From: JBBCJM01 sp037190175
GTDB lineage: Bacteria; Pseudomonadota; Alphaproteobacteria; Rhodobacterales; Rhodobacteraceae
Direction of reading: 5' to 3'
DNA length: 34,683 nt
Assembly: GCA_037190175.1 (NCBI GenBank)
Contig: JBBCJM010000053.1
Span: 1-34,683, forward strand
In this document: positions 15,545 through 25,617 of the stretch, piece after piece
Numbering within the stretch: position 1 is the first letter of the stretch
Layout: every line of letters begins with the position of its first letter
The notes under the pieces: model-generated
Seen by the model: the letters and a program-made list of their open reading frames with translations, nothing else
Told to the model about the DNA's origin: nothing
The model's database searches: none
Made by a program: the position numbers and the translations under genes

Positions 15545-17719
15545 TCAGCCGAGGTCGTAGCGGTCGGCGTTCATCACCTTGGTCCAGGCCGCCACGAAGT
15601 CCTTCACGAACTTCTCGCGGTTGTCGTCCTGGGCATAGACCTCGGCATAGGCGCGCAGGATCGAGTTCGAGCCGAACACCAGATCCACCCGCGTCGCCGT
15701 CCAGCGGACCGCCCCGGTGCGCCGGTCGCGGATCTCGTAGAGGTTTCCGCCCACCGGGTTCCAGGTATTGGCCATGTCGGTCAGGTTGACGAAGAAGTCG
15801 GTGGTGAGCGCCCCCTCGCGGGCGGTGAAGACCCCGTGCTTCGTGCCGCCGTGGTTGGTGCCGATCGCCCGCATCCCGCCGATCAGGCAGGTCATCTCGG
15901 GCGCGGTCAGCCCCATGAGCTGGGCGCGGTCCAGCAGCAGCTCTTCCGGCGAGACCGCATAGTCCTGCTTCAGCCAGTTGCGGAACCCGTCGGCCAGCGG
16001 CTCCAGCACCGCCTGGGCGGCGGCATCGGTCTGTTCCGCCGTCGCATCGCCGCGGCCCGGGGCGAAGGGTACCTCGATCTCGACCCCCGCGGCCCTGGCC
16101 GCCTGCTCGACCCCCAGGTTGCCCGCCAGCACGATCACGTCGGCCAGCGAGGCGCCGGCCGCCGCCGCGATGGGCTCCAGCACCGCCAGCATGCGGGCCA
16201 GCCGCTCGGGCTCGTTGCCCGCCCAGTCCTTCTGCGGCGCCAGCCGGATCCGCGCGCCGTTGGCCCCGCCGCGGAAGTCCGACTGGCGGAAGGTCCGCGC
16301 GCTGTCCCAGGCGGTGGCCGCCAGGTCGGCGACCGAGAGCCCGCTGGCGGCGATCTTCGCCTTGACCGCGGCGATGTCCCAGCCGGTGCTGCCCGCGGGG
16401 ACCGGATCCTGCCAGATCAGCTCTTCCTGCGGCGCGTCCGGGCCGATGTAGCGGCTCTTCGGCCCCATGTCGCGGTGCAGAAGCTTGAACCAGGCCCGGG
16501 CGAAGGTGCGCGAGAAATACTCCTGGTCGTCGCGGAACCGCTCGGCGATCTTGCGGTAGGCCGGGTCGAAGCGCATCGCCATGTCGGCGTCGGTCATCAT
16601 CGGCATGCAGCGGATCGCGGGATCCTCGACATCCGGCGGCATGTCCTCCTCGGCGATGCCCACGGGATGCCAGATCCAGGCGCCGGCGGGGGATTTCTGC
16701 AGCCACCAGTCGTACTTGAACAGCAGGTCGAAATAGCCGTTGTCCCAGCGGGTCGGATTGGCGGTCCAGGCGCCCTCGACGCCCGAGGTCACCGTGTTGC
16801 GCCCGATCCCGCGGCTGGTGGTGTTGAGCCAGCCGAGGCCCTGCGCCTCGACCCCCGCGCCTTCCGGGGCGGCGCCCAGCAGGCCCGCGTCGCCGTTGCC
16901 ATGGGCCTTGCCGATGGTATGGCCGCCCGCGGTCAGCGCCACGGTCTCCTCGTCGTTCATCCCCATGCGGGCGAAGGTCTCGCGCACCTGGGCGGCGGTC
17001 TTGATCGGGTCGGGCTGGCCGTTCACCCCCTCGGGGTTCACGTAGATCAGCCCCATCTGCACCGCGGCCAGCGGGTTTTCCAGCGTGGCGGGGTTGCCCA
17101 CGTCGTCATAGCGGTTGTCCGAGGCCGCCAGCCATTCCTTTTCCGCGCCCCAGTAGATGTCCTTCTCGGGGTGCCAGATGTCGGGGCGGCCGAAGGCGAA
17201 GCCGAAGGTCTTCAGCCCCACCGATTCATAGGCCATGGTCCCGGCCAGCAGCATCAGGTCGGCCCAGCTGAGCCTGTTGCCGTATTTCTTCTTGATCGGC
17301 CACAGCAGGCGGCGGGCCTTGTCGAGGTTGCCGTTGTCGGGCCAGGAGTTCAGCGGCGCGAACCGCTGGTTGCCGGTATTGCCGCCGCCCCGGCCGTCGG
17401 CCGCGCGATAGGTGCCGGCCACGTGCCAGGCCATCCGCACCATCAGCCCGGCATAGGTGCCCCAGTCGGCCGGCCACCAGTCCTGGCTGTCGGTCATCAG
17501 CGCCTTGAGGTCGGACTTCACCGCCTCGAAATCCAGGCTGCGGACCTCCTTGCGGTAGTCGAAGCCCTCGGGCATCGGGTCGGTCTTGCTGTCCTGCTGG
17601 TGCAGGATGTCGAGGTTCAGCGCGTTCGGCCACCAGTCCATCACCGACTTGCCGGTGGCCGTCTGGCCGCCGTGCATCACCGGGCACTTGCCGCCCGCCC
17701 CCAGGTTGTTCCCGTCCAT
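15545..17719 (-). CDS. katG: Catalase-peroxidase KatG
   Basis: A 724-residue bifunctional haem catalase-peroxidase that removes hydrogen peroxide in the cytoplasm. The distal haem triad is R95, W98 and H99 (VRMAWH). The proximal haem ligand is H267 (GGHTIGKAHG). The Met-Tyr-Trp adduct unique to KatG can be assembled from W98, Y226 (GLIYVNPEG) and M252 (ARMGMNDEE), with the Tyr-Met spacing of 26 seen in mycobacterial KatG. The second, haem-free domain is present (DLAATAWDSARTFRQSD, VLAGNLGVEQAA). ATG 17719 has GGAGG five bases upstream and is preferred over in-frame ATGs at 17731 and 17740. It is divergent from oxyR, the classical arrangement for OxyR-activated peroxide defence. Confidence 0.97.
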   Translation of the reverse strand: MDGNNLGAGGKCPVMHGGQTATGKSVMDWWPNALNLDILHQQDSKTDPMPEGFDYRKEVRSLDFEAVKSDLKALMTDSQDWWPADWGTYAGLMVRMAWHVAGTYRAADGRGGGNTGNQRFAPLNSWPDNGNLDKARRLLWPIKKKYGNRLSWADLMLLAGTMAYESVGLKTFGFAFGRPDIWHPEKDIYWGAEKEWLAASDNRYDDVGNPATLENPLAAVQMGLIYVNPEGVNGQPDPIKTAAQVRETFARMGMNDEETVALTAGGHTIGKAHGNGDAGLLGAAPEGAGVEAQGLGWLNTTSRGIGRNTVTSGVEGAWTANPTRWDNGYFDLLFKYDWWLQKSPAGAWIWHPVGIAEEDMPPDVEDPAIRCMPMMTDADMAMRFDPAYRKIAERFRDDQEYFSRTFARAWFKLLHRDMGPKSRYIGPDAPQEELIWQDPVPAGSTGWDIAAVKAKIAASGLSVADLAATAWDSARTFRQSDFRGGANGARIRLAPQKDWAGNEPERLARMLAVLEPIAAAAGASLADVIVLAGNLGVEQAARAAGVEIEVPFAPGRGDATAEQTDAAAQAVLEPLADGFRNWLKQDYAVSPEELLLDRAQLMGLTAPEMTCLIGGMRAIGTNHGGTKHGVFTAREGALTTDFFVNLTDMANTWNPVGGNLYEIRDRRTGAVRWTATRVDLVFGSNSILRAYAEVYAQDDNREKFVKDFVAAWTKVMNADRYDLG

Positions 17720-17784
17720 CGTGGCCTCCATGGGCTGCATCTGGTTGCGGCCGGCCGGTTCCCTCCCGCCGCAATCTGGAATCG

Positions 17785-17813
17785 TTCTTAAACGGGCCGG
17801 TCGTATCAGGCAA
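17785..17813 (-). promoter_or_regulatory. Candidate katG promoter
   Basis: On the minus strand TTGCCT (17813-17808) and TAAGAA (17790-17785) are separated by 17 bases, giving a reasonable -35/-10 pair about 65 bases before the katG start. The -35 hexamer overlaps the OxyR-like palindrome, as expected for a promoter activated by OxyR contact with RNA polymerase. Confidence 0.5.
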
Positions 17814-17840
17814 CTTGATACTTCTGATAGAAGGTATAAG
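17804..17840. promoter_or_regulatory. Candidate OxyR binding region between katG and oxyR
   Basis: TATCA and TGATA form a perfect inverted pair seven bases apart (17804-17820). Two more half-site-like elements, TGATAG at 17825-17830 and GTATAA at 17834-17839, follow at roughly one-helical-turn spacing. OxyR classically contacts four ATAG/CTAT-type half sites on one DNA face. The site covers the katG -35 and lies just before the oxyR start, so it could activate katG and autoregulate oxyR. Confidence 0.55.
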
Positions 17841-17848
17841 TTCTTCTG

Positions 17849-18781
17849 ATGATCAACCTGACCCTGAAACAGCTGCGCTATTTCGAGGCCTTGGCACGTC
17901 TGGGCCACTTCGGCCTTGCGGCGGATCATTGCGCGGTCACCCAGCCGGCGCTGTCGATGCAGATTCGCGAGCTGGAGGAGGTGCTGGGCGCGGCCCTGTT
18001 CGAGCGGCTGCCCCGGCAGGTGCGGCTGACCGGCTTCGGCGAGGAACTGGCCCCGCGGGTGCGCGAGATCCTGCGCCGGGTGGAGGAGCTGGAGGATCTG
18101 ACCCGCGCCGCCCGCGACCGGCTGTCGGGGCGGCTGCGGCTGGGGGTGATCCCCACGGTGGCGCCCTATCTGCTGCCGAGGGTGATCGGGCTCTTGTCCC
18201 GGCACTATCCGGCGCTGGACCTGAACCTGCGCGAGACGGTCACGCCCCGCCTGCTGCGCGAACTGGCCGAGGGGCGGCTGGATGCCGCCATCGTGGCGCT
18301 GCCGGTGTCGGAACCCGCGCTGGTCGAGGTGCCGCTCTTCACCGAGGCCTTCGTGCTGGTGCGGCCGGGCGAGGATGCGGGCAAGCCGGTGCCGAACCCC
18401 GAGAACCTGCGCGAGATGCGGCTTCTGCTGCTGGAAGAGGGGCATTGCTTCCGCGAACAGGCGCTCTCCTTCTGCAAGCTGCCCTCGGCCCGGCCGCGGG
18501 AACTGCTGGACGGCTCGTCGCTGGCCACCCTGGTGCAGATGGTCGGGGCGGGGATCGGGGTGACGCTGATCCCCGAGATGGCGGTGCCGGTGGAGACCCG
18601 GGCGGCGCCGGTCTCGGTCGCCCGCTTCCGCGAGCCGCAGCCCTGCCGCACCATCGGCATGGTCTGGCGGCGCACCAGTCCGCTGTCCGAACATCTGACC
18701 GACGTGTCGCAGGTGGTGCGGCAGGCGGCGGAGGGGAGCCCTCTTCCGCCCTTGCGGGCGTCATCGGTATGTCAGCGATGA
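17849..18781 (+). CDS. oxyR: Hydrogen-peroxide sensor and transcription regulator OxyR
   Basis: A 310-residue LysR-type regulator with an N-terminal helix-turn-helix (FGLAADHCAVTQPALSMQIR). The redox pair C200 and C209 occurs in EEGHCFREQALSFC, matching C199 and C208 of E. coli OxyR in both spacing and context. The ligand lobe ends with the family segment MVGAGIGVTLIPEMAV. Peroxide should form the C200-C209 disulfide and switch the protein into an activator of katG, which is divergent across 129 bases. The start has only a weak ribosome-binding site (AGAAGG 14 bases upstream), but MINLTLKQLRYF is the conserved OxyR beginning. The last 41 bases of the gene form the left half of a composite palindrome. 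Confidence 0.95.
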   Translation: MINLTLKQLRYFEALARLGHFGLAADHCAVTQPALSMQIRELEEVLGAALFERLPRQVRLTGFGEELAPRVREILRRVEELEDLTRAARDRLSGRLRLGVIPTVAPYLLPRVIGLLSRHYPALDLNLRETVTPRLLRELAEGRLDAAIVALPVSEPALVEVPLFTEAFVLVRPGEDAGKPVPNPENLREMRLLLLEEGHCFREQALSFCKLPSARPRELLDGSSLATLVQMVGAGIGVTLIPEMAVPVETRAAPVSVARFREPQPCRTIGMVWRRTSPLSEHLTDVSQVVRQAAEGSPLPPLRASSVCQR

Positions 18782-18801
18782 CGCCCGGCGGGGCGGAAGA
18801 G
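18741..18801. terminator. Composite palindrome at the convergent oxyR/lacI ends
   Basis: Outer arms CTCTTCCGCCC (18741-18751) and GGGCGGAAGAG (18791-18801) are perfect complements. Inside them, GGGCGTCATCG (18756-18766) and CGATGACGCCC (18776-18786) are also perfect, around a nine-base loop. Four-base interruptions separate the arm pairs on each side. The structure spans the oxyR stop and lies six bases from the lacI stop. It is likely a bidirectional terminator, although it lacks a clear T-run. Confidence 0.65.
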
Positions 18802-18806
18802 CGGCC

Positions 18807-19805
18807 CTAGACCGCCCGCGTGCTGGCGCGCACCACCAGTTCCACCGGCAGGATGGTGTCGGCCCCGTCCTCGTCCGTATCGCCGCGCAGCCGGGCCAGC
18901 AGCCGCTCGGCCGCGATCCGGCCGATGGCGGCGCGGGGCTGGCGGATGGTGGTCAGCGGCGGCGAGATATGGGCGATCAGCTCGATGTCGTCGAACCCCA
19001 CCACCGAGACGTCGCCCGGCACCGAAAGCCCCTGCCGCTGCACCTCGCCGATGAAGCCGCAGGCCATGGCGTCGGAGGCCAGGAACACCGCGGTCGGCCG
19101 CTGCCCCGGGGCCTGCGCCAGCCACCGCTCGGCCGCCGCCCGCCCCGAGTCGAGCGAGAAGTCGCCGGGGTAGAGCGCGGTCTCGGGGAAGGGCAGGCCG
19201 CGGGCGGCCAGCGCCTCCTCGGTGCCCGACAGCCGCGCCTCGGTCAGCACGTTGCCGCGCGGGCCGGCGACATGGCCGATGCGGCGGTGGCCCAGGGCCG
19301 CCAGATGCTCCACCGCCAGCCCGGCCGCGGCGCGGTTGTCGATCTTGACCCGCGGTGCCTCCAGCCCCGGCACCCATTCGCAGGCCTCCACCACCGGCAC
19401 CCGGCCCAGGCCCTCGGCCGGCAGCGCCCCGTCCAGCACGATCAGCCCGTCGGCCCGCGAGGGCTCGGCGTATTCCAGCAGCGTCTCGGCCCCCGCGGTG
19501 CTGGTGTCGGCGATCAGGAGGTTGTAGCCTGCCGGCCCCAGCACAGCGGCGATGCCCGAGAGGATCTGCGAAAAGAACGGGTTGGCGAGGTTCGGCACCA
19601 GCGCCACGATCCCCCCCGTGCGCCGGTGGCGCAGGTTGCGCGCGGCGTGGTTCAGCCGGTAGCCGGTGGCGCGGATCGCCGCGGCGACCGCCGCCCGCGT
19701 CTCCTCCGACACCACGCCGGGGTTCGACAGCGCCCGGCTGACCGTGGCGGTCGAGACCCCGGCGATCCGGGCCACGTCGCTGATCTTTGGCCGTTCGTGC
19801 TTCAT
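18807..19805 (-). CDS. LacI-family repressor of the adjacent sugar operon
   Basis: A 332-residue LacI/GalR regulator. The N-terminal DNA-binding part has ISDVARIAGVSTATVSRAL and the hinge-helix region LNHAARNLR. It is followed by a periplasmic-binding-protein-like ligand domain (NPFFSQILSGIAAVLG, LGHRRIGHVAGPRG, AVFLASDAMACGFI, SVVGFDDIELIAHISPPLTT). The start at 19805 is preferred over an upstream in-frame ATG because MKHERPKISD is the usual LacI-type beginning and AAGGG precedes it. It is divergent from the isomerase gene, with two LacI-type operators in the shared region, so it very probably represses that operon until the transported sugar or a derivative binds. The inducer is unknown. 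Confidence 0.93.
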   Translation of the reverse strand: MKHERPKISDVARIAGVSTATVSRALSNPGVVSEETRAAVAAAIRATGYRLNHAARNLRHRRTGGIVALVPNLANPFFSQILSGIAAVLGPAGYNLLIADTSTAGAETLLEYAEPSRADGLIVLDGALPAEGLGRVPVVEACEWVPGLEAPRVKIDNRAAAGLAVEHLAALGHRRIGHVAGPRGNVLTEARLSGTEEALAARGLPFPETALYPGDFSLDSGRAAAERWLAQAPGQRPTAVFLASDAMACGFIGEVQRQGLSVPGDVSVVGFDDIELIAHISPPLTTIRQPRAAIGRIAAERLLARLRGDTDEDGADTILPVELVVRASTRAV

Positions 19806-19867
19806 GGCCCTTGGTCTACGCCGCACGGCAGCGCCGAACAATCGGGATTTCCGGCGCAGGAATCATC

Positions 19868-19897
19868 TTGCAACCGATTACACGACGCGCCTATCGT
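19868..19897 (+). promoter_or_regulatory. Candidate promoter of the sugar operon
   Basis: TTGCAA at 19868-19873 and TATCGT at 19892-19897, with an 18-base spacer, form a plausible -35/-10 pair. Operator 1 overlaps the -35 and operator 2 lies where transcription would start, the expected geometry for LacI-type repression. The promoter is inferred from position and is not a strong consensus match. Confidence 0.45.
19869..19882. promoter_or_regulatory. LacI-family operator 1
   Basis: TGCAACCGATTACA is a 14-bp pseudo-palindrome with a central CG, fitting the LacI-family pattern TG-N-AA-N-CG-N-TT-N-CA at every fixed position. An identical copy lies 32 bases downstream. Confidence 0.8.
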
Positions 19898-19900
19898 GAT

Positions 19901-19914
19901 TGCAACCGATTACA
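19901..19914. promoter_or_regulatory. LacI-family operator 2
   Basis: Identical to operator 1 (TGCAACCGATTACA), with starts 32 bp apart, about three helical turns. Two repressor dimers would therefore sit on the same face of the DNA. It ends 24 bases before the isomerase TTG start and just upstream of its ribosome-binding site. Confidence 0.8.
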
Positions 19915-19938
19915 GCCGCTGGACCTGGGGAGGAGCAG

Positions 19939-20997
19939 TTGCGCACGATCAAGGGGCCGGGATTGTTCCTGGCGCAGTTCGCTGGCGATGCGGCACCGTT
20001 CGATTCGTGGGACTCGATCACCCGCTGGGCGGCGGATCGCGGCTATCTGGGCGTGCAGGTTCCCAGTTGGGACGCGCGGCTCTTCGACCTCGACCTCGCG
20101 GCGACCTCCACCACCTATTGCGACGAGCTGAAGGGCGTGGCGGCCGAGGCCGGGGTGGAGGTGACGGAACTTTCCACCCACCTGCAGGGCCAGCTGGTGG
20201 CGGTGCATCCGGCCTATGACACCGCCTTCGACGGCTTCGCGGCGCCCGCGGTGCGGGGCAACCCCAAGGCGCGGCAGGAGTGGGCGGTGGATCAGGTGCG
20301 AAAAGCGCTGACCGCCAGCCGCAACCTGGGGCTCAACGCGCACGCCACCTTCTCCGGCGCGCTGGCCTGGCCCTATGTCTACCCCTGGCCGCAGCGGCCG
20401 GCGGGGCTGGTGGAGGAGGCGTTCGACGAACTGGCCCGCCGCTGGCGCCCGATCCTCGACCATGCCGAGGAGATGGGGGTGGACCTCTGCTACGAGATCC
20501 ATCCGGGCGAGGATCTGCACGACGGGATCAGCTTCGAGATGTTCCTGGAGCGGGTCGGGGGGCACCCCCGCGCCAACATGCTCTACGACCCCAGCCACTA
20601 CGTTCTGCAACATCTTGATTACCTTCAGAACATAGACATCTACCACGACCGCATCCGCATGTTCCACGTCAAGGACGCCGAGCTGAACCCCACCGGGCGG
20701 CAGGGGGTCTATGGCGGGTTCCAGCCCTGGGTGGACCGCGCCGGCCGGTTCCGCTCGCCCGGCGACGGGCAGGTGGATTTCGGCGGCGTGTTCTCCAAGC
20801 TCACGCAATACGGCTTCGCCGGCTGGGCGGTGGTGGAGTGGGAATGCTGCCTGAAACACCCCGAGGACGGGGCGCGGGAAGGCGCCGAGTTCGTGCGGGC
20901 GCATCTCATCCGGGTGACGGAAAAGGCGTTCGACGACTTTGCGGGGTCCGGGGCGGACCGGGCGGCGAACCGGCGGATGCTGGGGCTGGAGGGCTGA
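19939..20997 (+). CDS. Sugar isomerase/epimerase (xylose-isomerase-like TIM barrel)
   Basis: A 352-residue AP-endonuclease-2/xylose-isomerase-type TIM barrel that would act in the cytoplasm on an imported sugar or its oxidised form. Metal-ligand segments of the family are visible in order: CYEIHPGEDLH, YDPSHYVLQ, RMFHVKDAE and WAVVEWEC. I chose TTG 19939 because GGGGAGGAG lies just before it and the protein then begins RTIKGPGLFLAQFAGD, a common start for this family. An in-frame ATG at 19900 would run through operator 2. It is the first gene of a five-gene operon, with the oxidoreductase ATG directly after its stop. The pair resembles the partners that isomerise or cleave 3-keto-sugars; the actual substrate is unknown. 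Confidence 0.85.
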   Translation: MRTIKGPGLFLAQFAGDAAPFDSWDSITRWAADRGYLGVQVPSWDARLFDLDLAATSTTYCDELKGVAAEAGVEVTELSTHLQGQLVAVHPAYDTAFDGFAAPAVRGNPKARQEWAVDQVRKALTASRNLGLNAHATFSGALAWPYVYPWPQRPAGLVEEAFDELARRWRPILDHAEEMGVDLCYEIHPGEDLHDGISFEMFLERVGGHPRANMLYDPSHYVLQHLDYLQNIDIYHDRIRMFHVKDAELNPTGRQGVYGGFQPWVDRAGRFRSPGDGQVDFGGVFSKLTQYGFAGWAVVEWECCLKHPEDGAREGAEFVRAHLIRVTEKAFDDFAGSGADRAANRRMLGLEG

Positions 20998-22127
20998 ATG
21001 GAACCGATACGCCTGGGTATGATCGGCGGCGGGCAGGGCGCCTTCATCGGCGCGGTCCACCGCATCGCGGCGCGGCTGGACGGGCAGTTCGCGCTGGTCG
21101 CCGGGGCGCTGTCCTCCACCCCCGAGAAATCCCGTGCCTCGGCCGCCGAACTGGGCCTGCCCCGCAGCTATGACGACTTCCGCCAGATGGCCAGCCGCGA
21201 GGCGCGGCGGAAGGACGGCATCCGGGCGGTGGCCATCGTCACCCCCAACCACATGCACGCCGGCCCCGCCATCGAGTTCCTGAAACGCGGCATCCACGTC
21301 ATCTGCGACAAGCCGCTGAACGCCACCATGGCCGAGGCCAACCGGCTGGCCAGGGTGGCGGCCGAGGCGAAGGCGCTGTTCATCCTGACCCACAACTATA
21401 CCGGCTATCCGCTGGTGCGGCAGGCCCGCGCCATGGTGGCGCGCGGCGATCTGGGCACGATCCGGCTGGTGCAGGTGGAATACGTGCAGGACTGGCTGAC
21501 CGAGGCGGCGGAGGCCACGGGCTCGAAACAGGCCGAATGGCGCACCGATCCGGCGCGGTCGGGGGCAGGGGGGGCGCTGGGCGACATCGGCACCCATGCC
21601 TACAACCTCGCCGCCTTCGTATCGGGCATGGAACCCGAGGCGCTGGCGGCGGATCTGTCCAGCTTCGTCCCCGGCCGGCGGCTGGACGACAACGCCCATG
21701 TGCTCTTGCGCTATCCCGGCGGGGCCAAGGGGATGCTCTGGGCATCGCAGGTCGCGCCGGGCAACGAGAACGGGCTGCGGCTGCGCATCTATGGCGACAA
21801 GGGCGGGCTGGAATGGGGGCAGGAGAACCCCAACCAATTGTGGTTCACCCGGCTCGGGGAGCCCAAGCAACTCCTGACCCGCAACGCCGCCGGCGCCCTG
21901 CCCGAGGCGCAGCGCGTCTCCCGCATCCCCGGCGGCCACCCCGAGGGCTATCTGGAAGCCTTCGCCACGCTCTACACCGAGGCCGCCCGCGCCATCCGCG
22001 CCTTCGACGCCGGGGAGCCCCCGCCCGCCGAGGTCCAGTTCCCCACCCTGCAGGACGGCCTGTCGGGCATGCGCTTCGTGGACGCCTGCGTGCGGTCTTC
22101 GCGCCGCAACGGGGCCTGGGTCAGCCC

Positions 22128-22131
<4 letters not shown>
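20998..22131 (+). CDS. Gfo/Idh/MocA-family NAD(P)-dependent sugar oxidoreductase
   Basis: A 377-residue oxidoreductase. The N-terminal Rossmann motif is GMIGGGQGAFIGAVHR, followed by VAIVTPNHMH and the catalytic-lysine motif CDKPL with K105. The active-site pair D196 and H200 is in GALGDIGTHAYNL. The protein should oxidise or reduce a secondary hydroxyl of a sugar or polyol using NAD(H) or NADP(H). Its ATG directly abuts the isomerase stop, and its stop overlaps the ATPase ATG (22128-22131), so it is tightly coupled to both enzyme and transporter. Members of this family act on inositols, 1,5-anhydrosugars and glycosides through 3-keto intermediates; the sequence alone does not choose between them. 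Confidence 0.9.
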
Positions 22132-23634
<1,503 letters not shown>

Positions 23635-23642
<8 letters not shown>

Positions 23643-24606
23643 CGTCTCGTTCTCCGCGCTGGGGCCGCTGGCGGGGCTGATCCTGCTGATCCTGCTCGGC
23701 GCCTGGCTGAACCCGAATTTCTACTCGGCCGGCAACATCACCAACGTGCTGGCCCGCTCGGCCTTCATCGGGATGATCGCGGTGGGGATGACCTTCGTCA
23801 TCACCTCCGGGGGCCTGGACCTCTCGGTCGGCTCCATGGCGGCCTTCGTCGCCGGGATGATGATCATGGCGATGAACGCCATGCTGCCCACGCTGGGGGT
23901 GGGGGTGCCGCTGGTGCTGGCCGGCATGGGCGTGGCGCTGGCCGTGGGGCTGATGGCGGGGCTGGCCAACGGGCTTCTGGTCACAAGGGCGCGGATCGAG
24001 CCCTTCATCGTCACCCTGGGCACGATGGGGATCTTCCGCAGCCTGGTCACCTGGCTGGCCGACGGCGGCACGCTGTCCCTGGATTTCGCCGCCCGGCAGT
24101 TCTATCGCCCAGTCTATTACGGCGGGATCTGGGGCGTCACCTGGCCGATCCTGACCTTCGCCCTGGTGGCGGTGCTGGGCGAGATCGCCATGCGCCACAC
24201 CCGCTTCGGCCGCTATTGCGAGGCCATCGGCTCGAACGACAAGGTGGCGCGCTATTCCGCCGTGCGGGTCGAGCGGGTGCAGCTGATGACCTATGTGCTG
24301 CTGGGCGTGCTGGTGGGGATGGCGACCATCCTCTACGTGCCCCGCCTGGGCTCGGCCTCGGGCTCCACGGGGCTCCTGTGGGAGCTGGAGGCGATCGCGG
24401 CCGTCATCATCGGCGGCACCGCGCTGAAGGGCGGCTTCGGCCGGGTCTGGGGCACGGTGGTGGGCGTGCTGATCCTGAGCCTGATCGACAACATCCTGAA
24501 CCTGGCCGACCTGGTGTCGCCCTATCTGAACGGGGCGATCCAGGGGGTGATCATCGTGCTGGCCGTGGTGCTGCAACGGAACAAGGGATCCGCCGAAGGG
24601 CGGTGA
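23635..24606 (+). CDS. RbsC-like sugar ABC importer permease
   Basis: A 323-residue inner-membrane permease of the ribose/xylose type with eight to ten hydrophobic segments. Diagnostic parts are TFVITSGGLDLSVGSMAAFV, EPFIVTLGTMGIFRSL, MRHTRFGRYCEAIGSND (the cytoplasmic loop that contacts the ATPase) and IIGGTALKGGFGRVWGTVVG. I chose ATG 23635, nine bases after AGGAAGG, over an in-frame ATG at 23602, because hydrophobic sequence then begins almost at once. It overlaps the ATPase gene by eight bases and forms the channel of the importer. Confidence 0.92.
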
Positions 24607-24648
24607 CGGCAACGCCGCCGCGAGGGCGGCCCATAGGGAGGAAAGACC

Positions 24649-25605
24649 ATGAGACGCAGACATTTCCTGGGCGCGACCGCCGCTCTGGCCATCGCCGCCA
24701 CCTCGGGCGCGGCGCTCGCGCAGGACCGCACCTATGTCATCGGCGTGTCGATCCCCTCGGCCACGCATGGCTTCATGGGCGGGCTGAACTGGCACGCGCA
24801 GGACACCATCGCGCGGCTGGAGGCCACCTATCCGCAGCTCGACTTCGTGCTGGCGACCGCGGGCGAGCCCGGCAAGCAGGTCAACGACATCGAGGACATG
24901 CTGGCCACCCGCAACATCGACGCGCTGGTGGTGCTGCCCTTCGAATCCGAGCCGCTGACCGGGCCGGTCAAGGCGGTGAAGGACGCGGGCAAGTGGGTGA
25001 CCGTGGTGGACCGCGGGTTGTCGCAGCCCAATATCGAGGACCTCTACGTGGCCGGCGACAACGAGGCCTTCGGCCGCGTGGCGGGCGAGTATTTCCGCCA
25101 GAACCTGCCCTCCGGCGCCAAGGTGGTGGTGCTGCGCGGCATCCCCACCACGCTGGACAACGAGCGGGTGGCGGCCTTCGAGGCGGCGCTGGAAGGCTCG
25201 GGGATCGAGATCCTCGACAAGCAGCACGGCAACTGGAACCGCGACGACGCCTTCACCGTGATGCAGGACTACCTGTCGAAATACCCGCAGATCGACGCGG
25301 TCTGGGCGGCGGACGACGACATGGCGCTGGGGGTGATGGAGGCCATCGCCGCCGCCGGGCGCAGCGACCAGATGTGGATCGTGGGCGGCGCGGGGATGAA
25401 GGAGATCATCCAGCGGATCATGCAGGGCGACCCGCAGCTGCCGGTGAACGTGACCTATCCGCCGGCGCAGATCTCTTCCGCCATCGAGATGACGGCGCTG
25501 CGCTTCGTCTCGAACGCGCCGATGTCGGGCCGCTTCATCATCGGCTCGACCCTGATCACGCCGGATAACGCCGAAGCCTTCTACTTCCCCGACAGCCCGT
25601 TCTGA
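24649..25605 (+). CDS. Periplasmic sugar-binding protein of the RbsB type
   Basis: A 318-residue binding protein. The N-terminal signal RRRHFLGATAALAIAATSGA has a twin-arginine-like start and likely cleavage after ALA near residue 24. The mature part has the two-lobed fold of ribose-type binding proteins: VIGVSIPSATHGFMGGLNWH, NDIEDMLATRNIDALVVLPF, WVTVVDRG, VAGDNEAFGRVAGEY, IDAVWAADDDMALGVMEA and NVTYPPAQISSAIEM. GGGAGGAAAGACC before the ATG is the strongest ribosome-binding site of the operon, fitting the need for excess binding protein. As the last gene, it is followed by two hairpins. The ligand is probably a monosaccharide or polyol. Confidence 0.93.
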   Translation: MRRRHFLGATAALAIAATSGAALAQDRTYVIGVSIPSATHGFMGGLNWHAQDTIARLEATYPQLDFVLATAGEPGKQVNDIEDMLATRNIDALVVLPFESEPLTGPVKAVKDAGKWVTVVDRGLSQPNIEDLYVAGDNEAFGRVAGEYFRQNLPSGAKVVVLRGIPTTLDNERVAAFEAALEGSGIEILDKQHGNWNRDDAFTVMQDYLSKYPQIDAVWAADDDMALGVMEAIAAAGRSDQMWIVGGAGMKEIIQRIMQGDPQLPVNVTYPPAQISSAIEMTALRFVSNAPMSGRFIIGSTLITPDNAEAFYFPDSPF

Positions 25606-25617
25606 AGCGGGACGCGG

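Noticed and set aside
15421..15545. Hairpin-rich stretch considered as a CRISPR array or small RNA
   Set aside because: There are no regularly spaced identical repeats and no promoter-like sequence. The inverted runs of G and C fit terminators or the dispersed repeat element.
17720..18694. In-frame upstream extension of katG that would give a 1049-residue protein
   Set aside because: The extension runs antisense through oxyR, has no KatG homology, and the normal KatG start at 17719 has a good GGAGG. The total length would also be far above the family's usual size.
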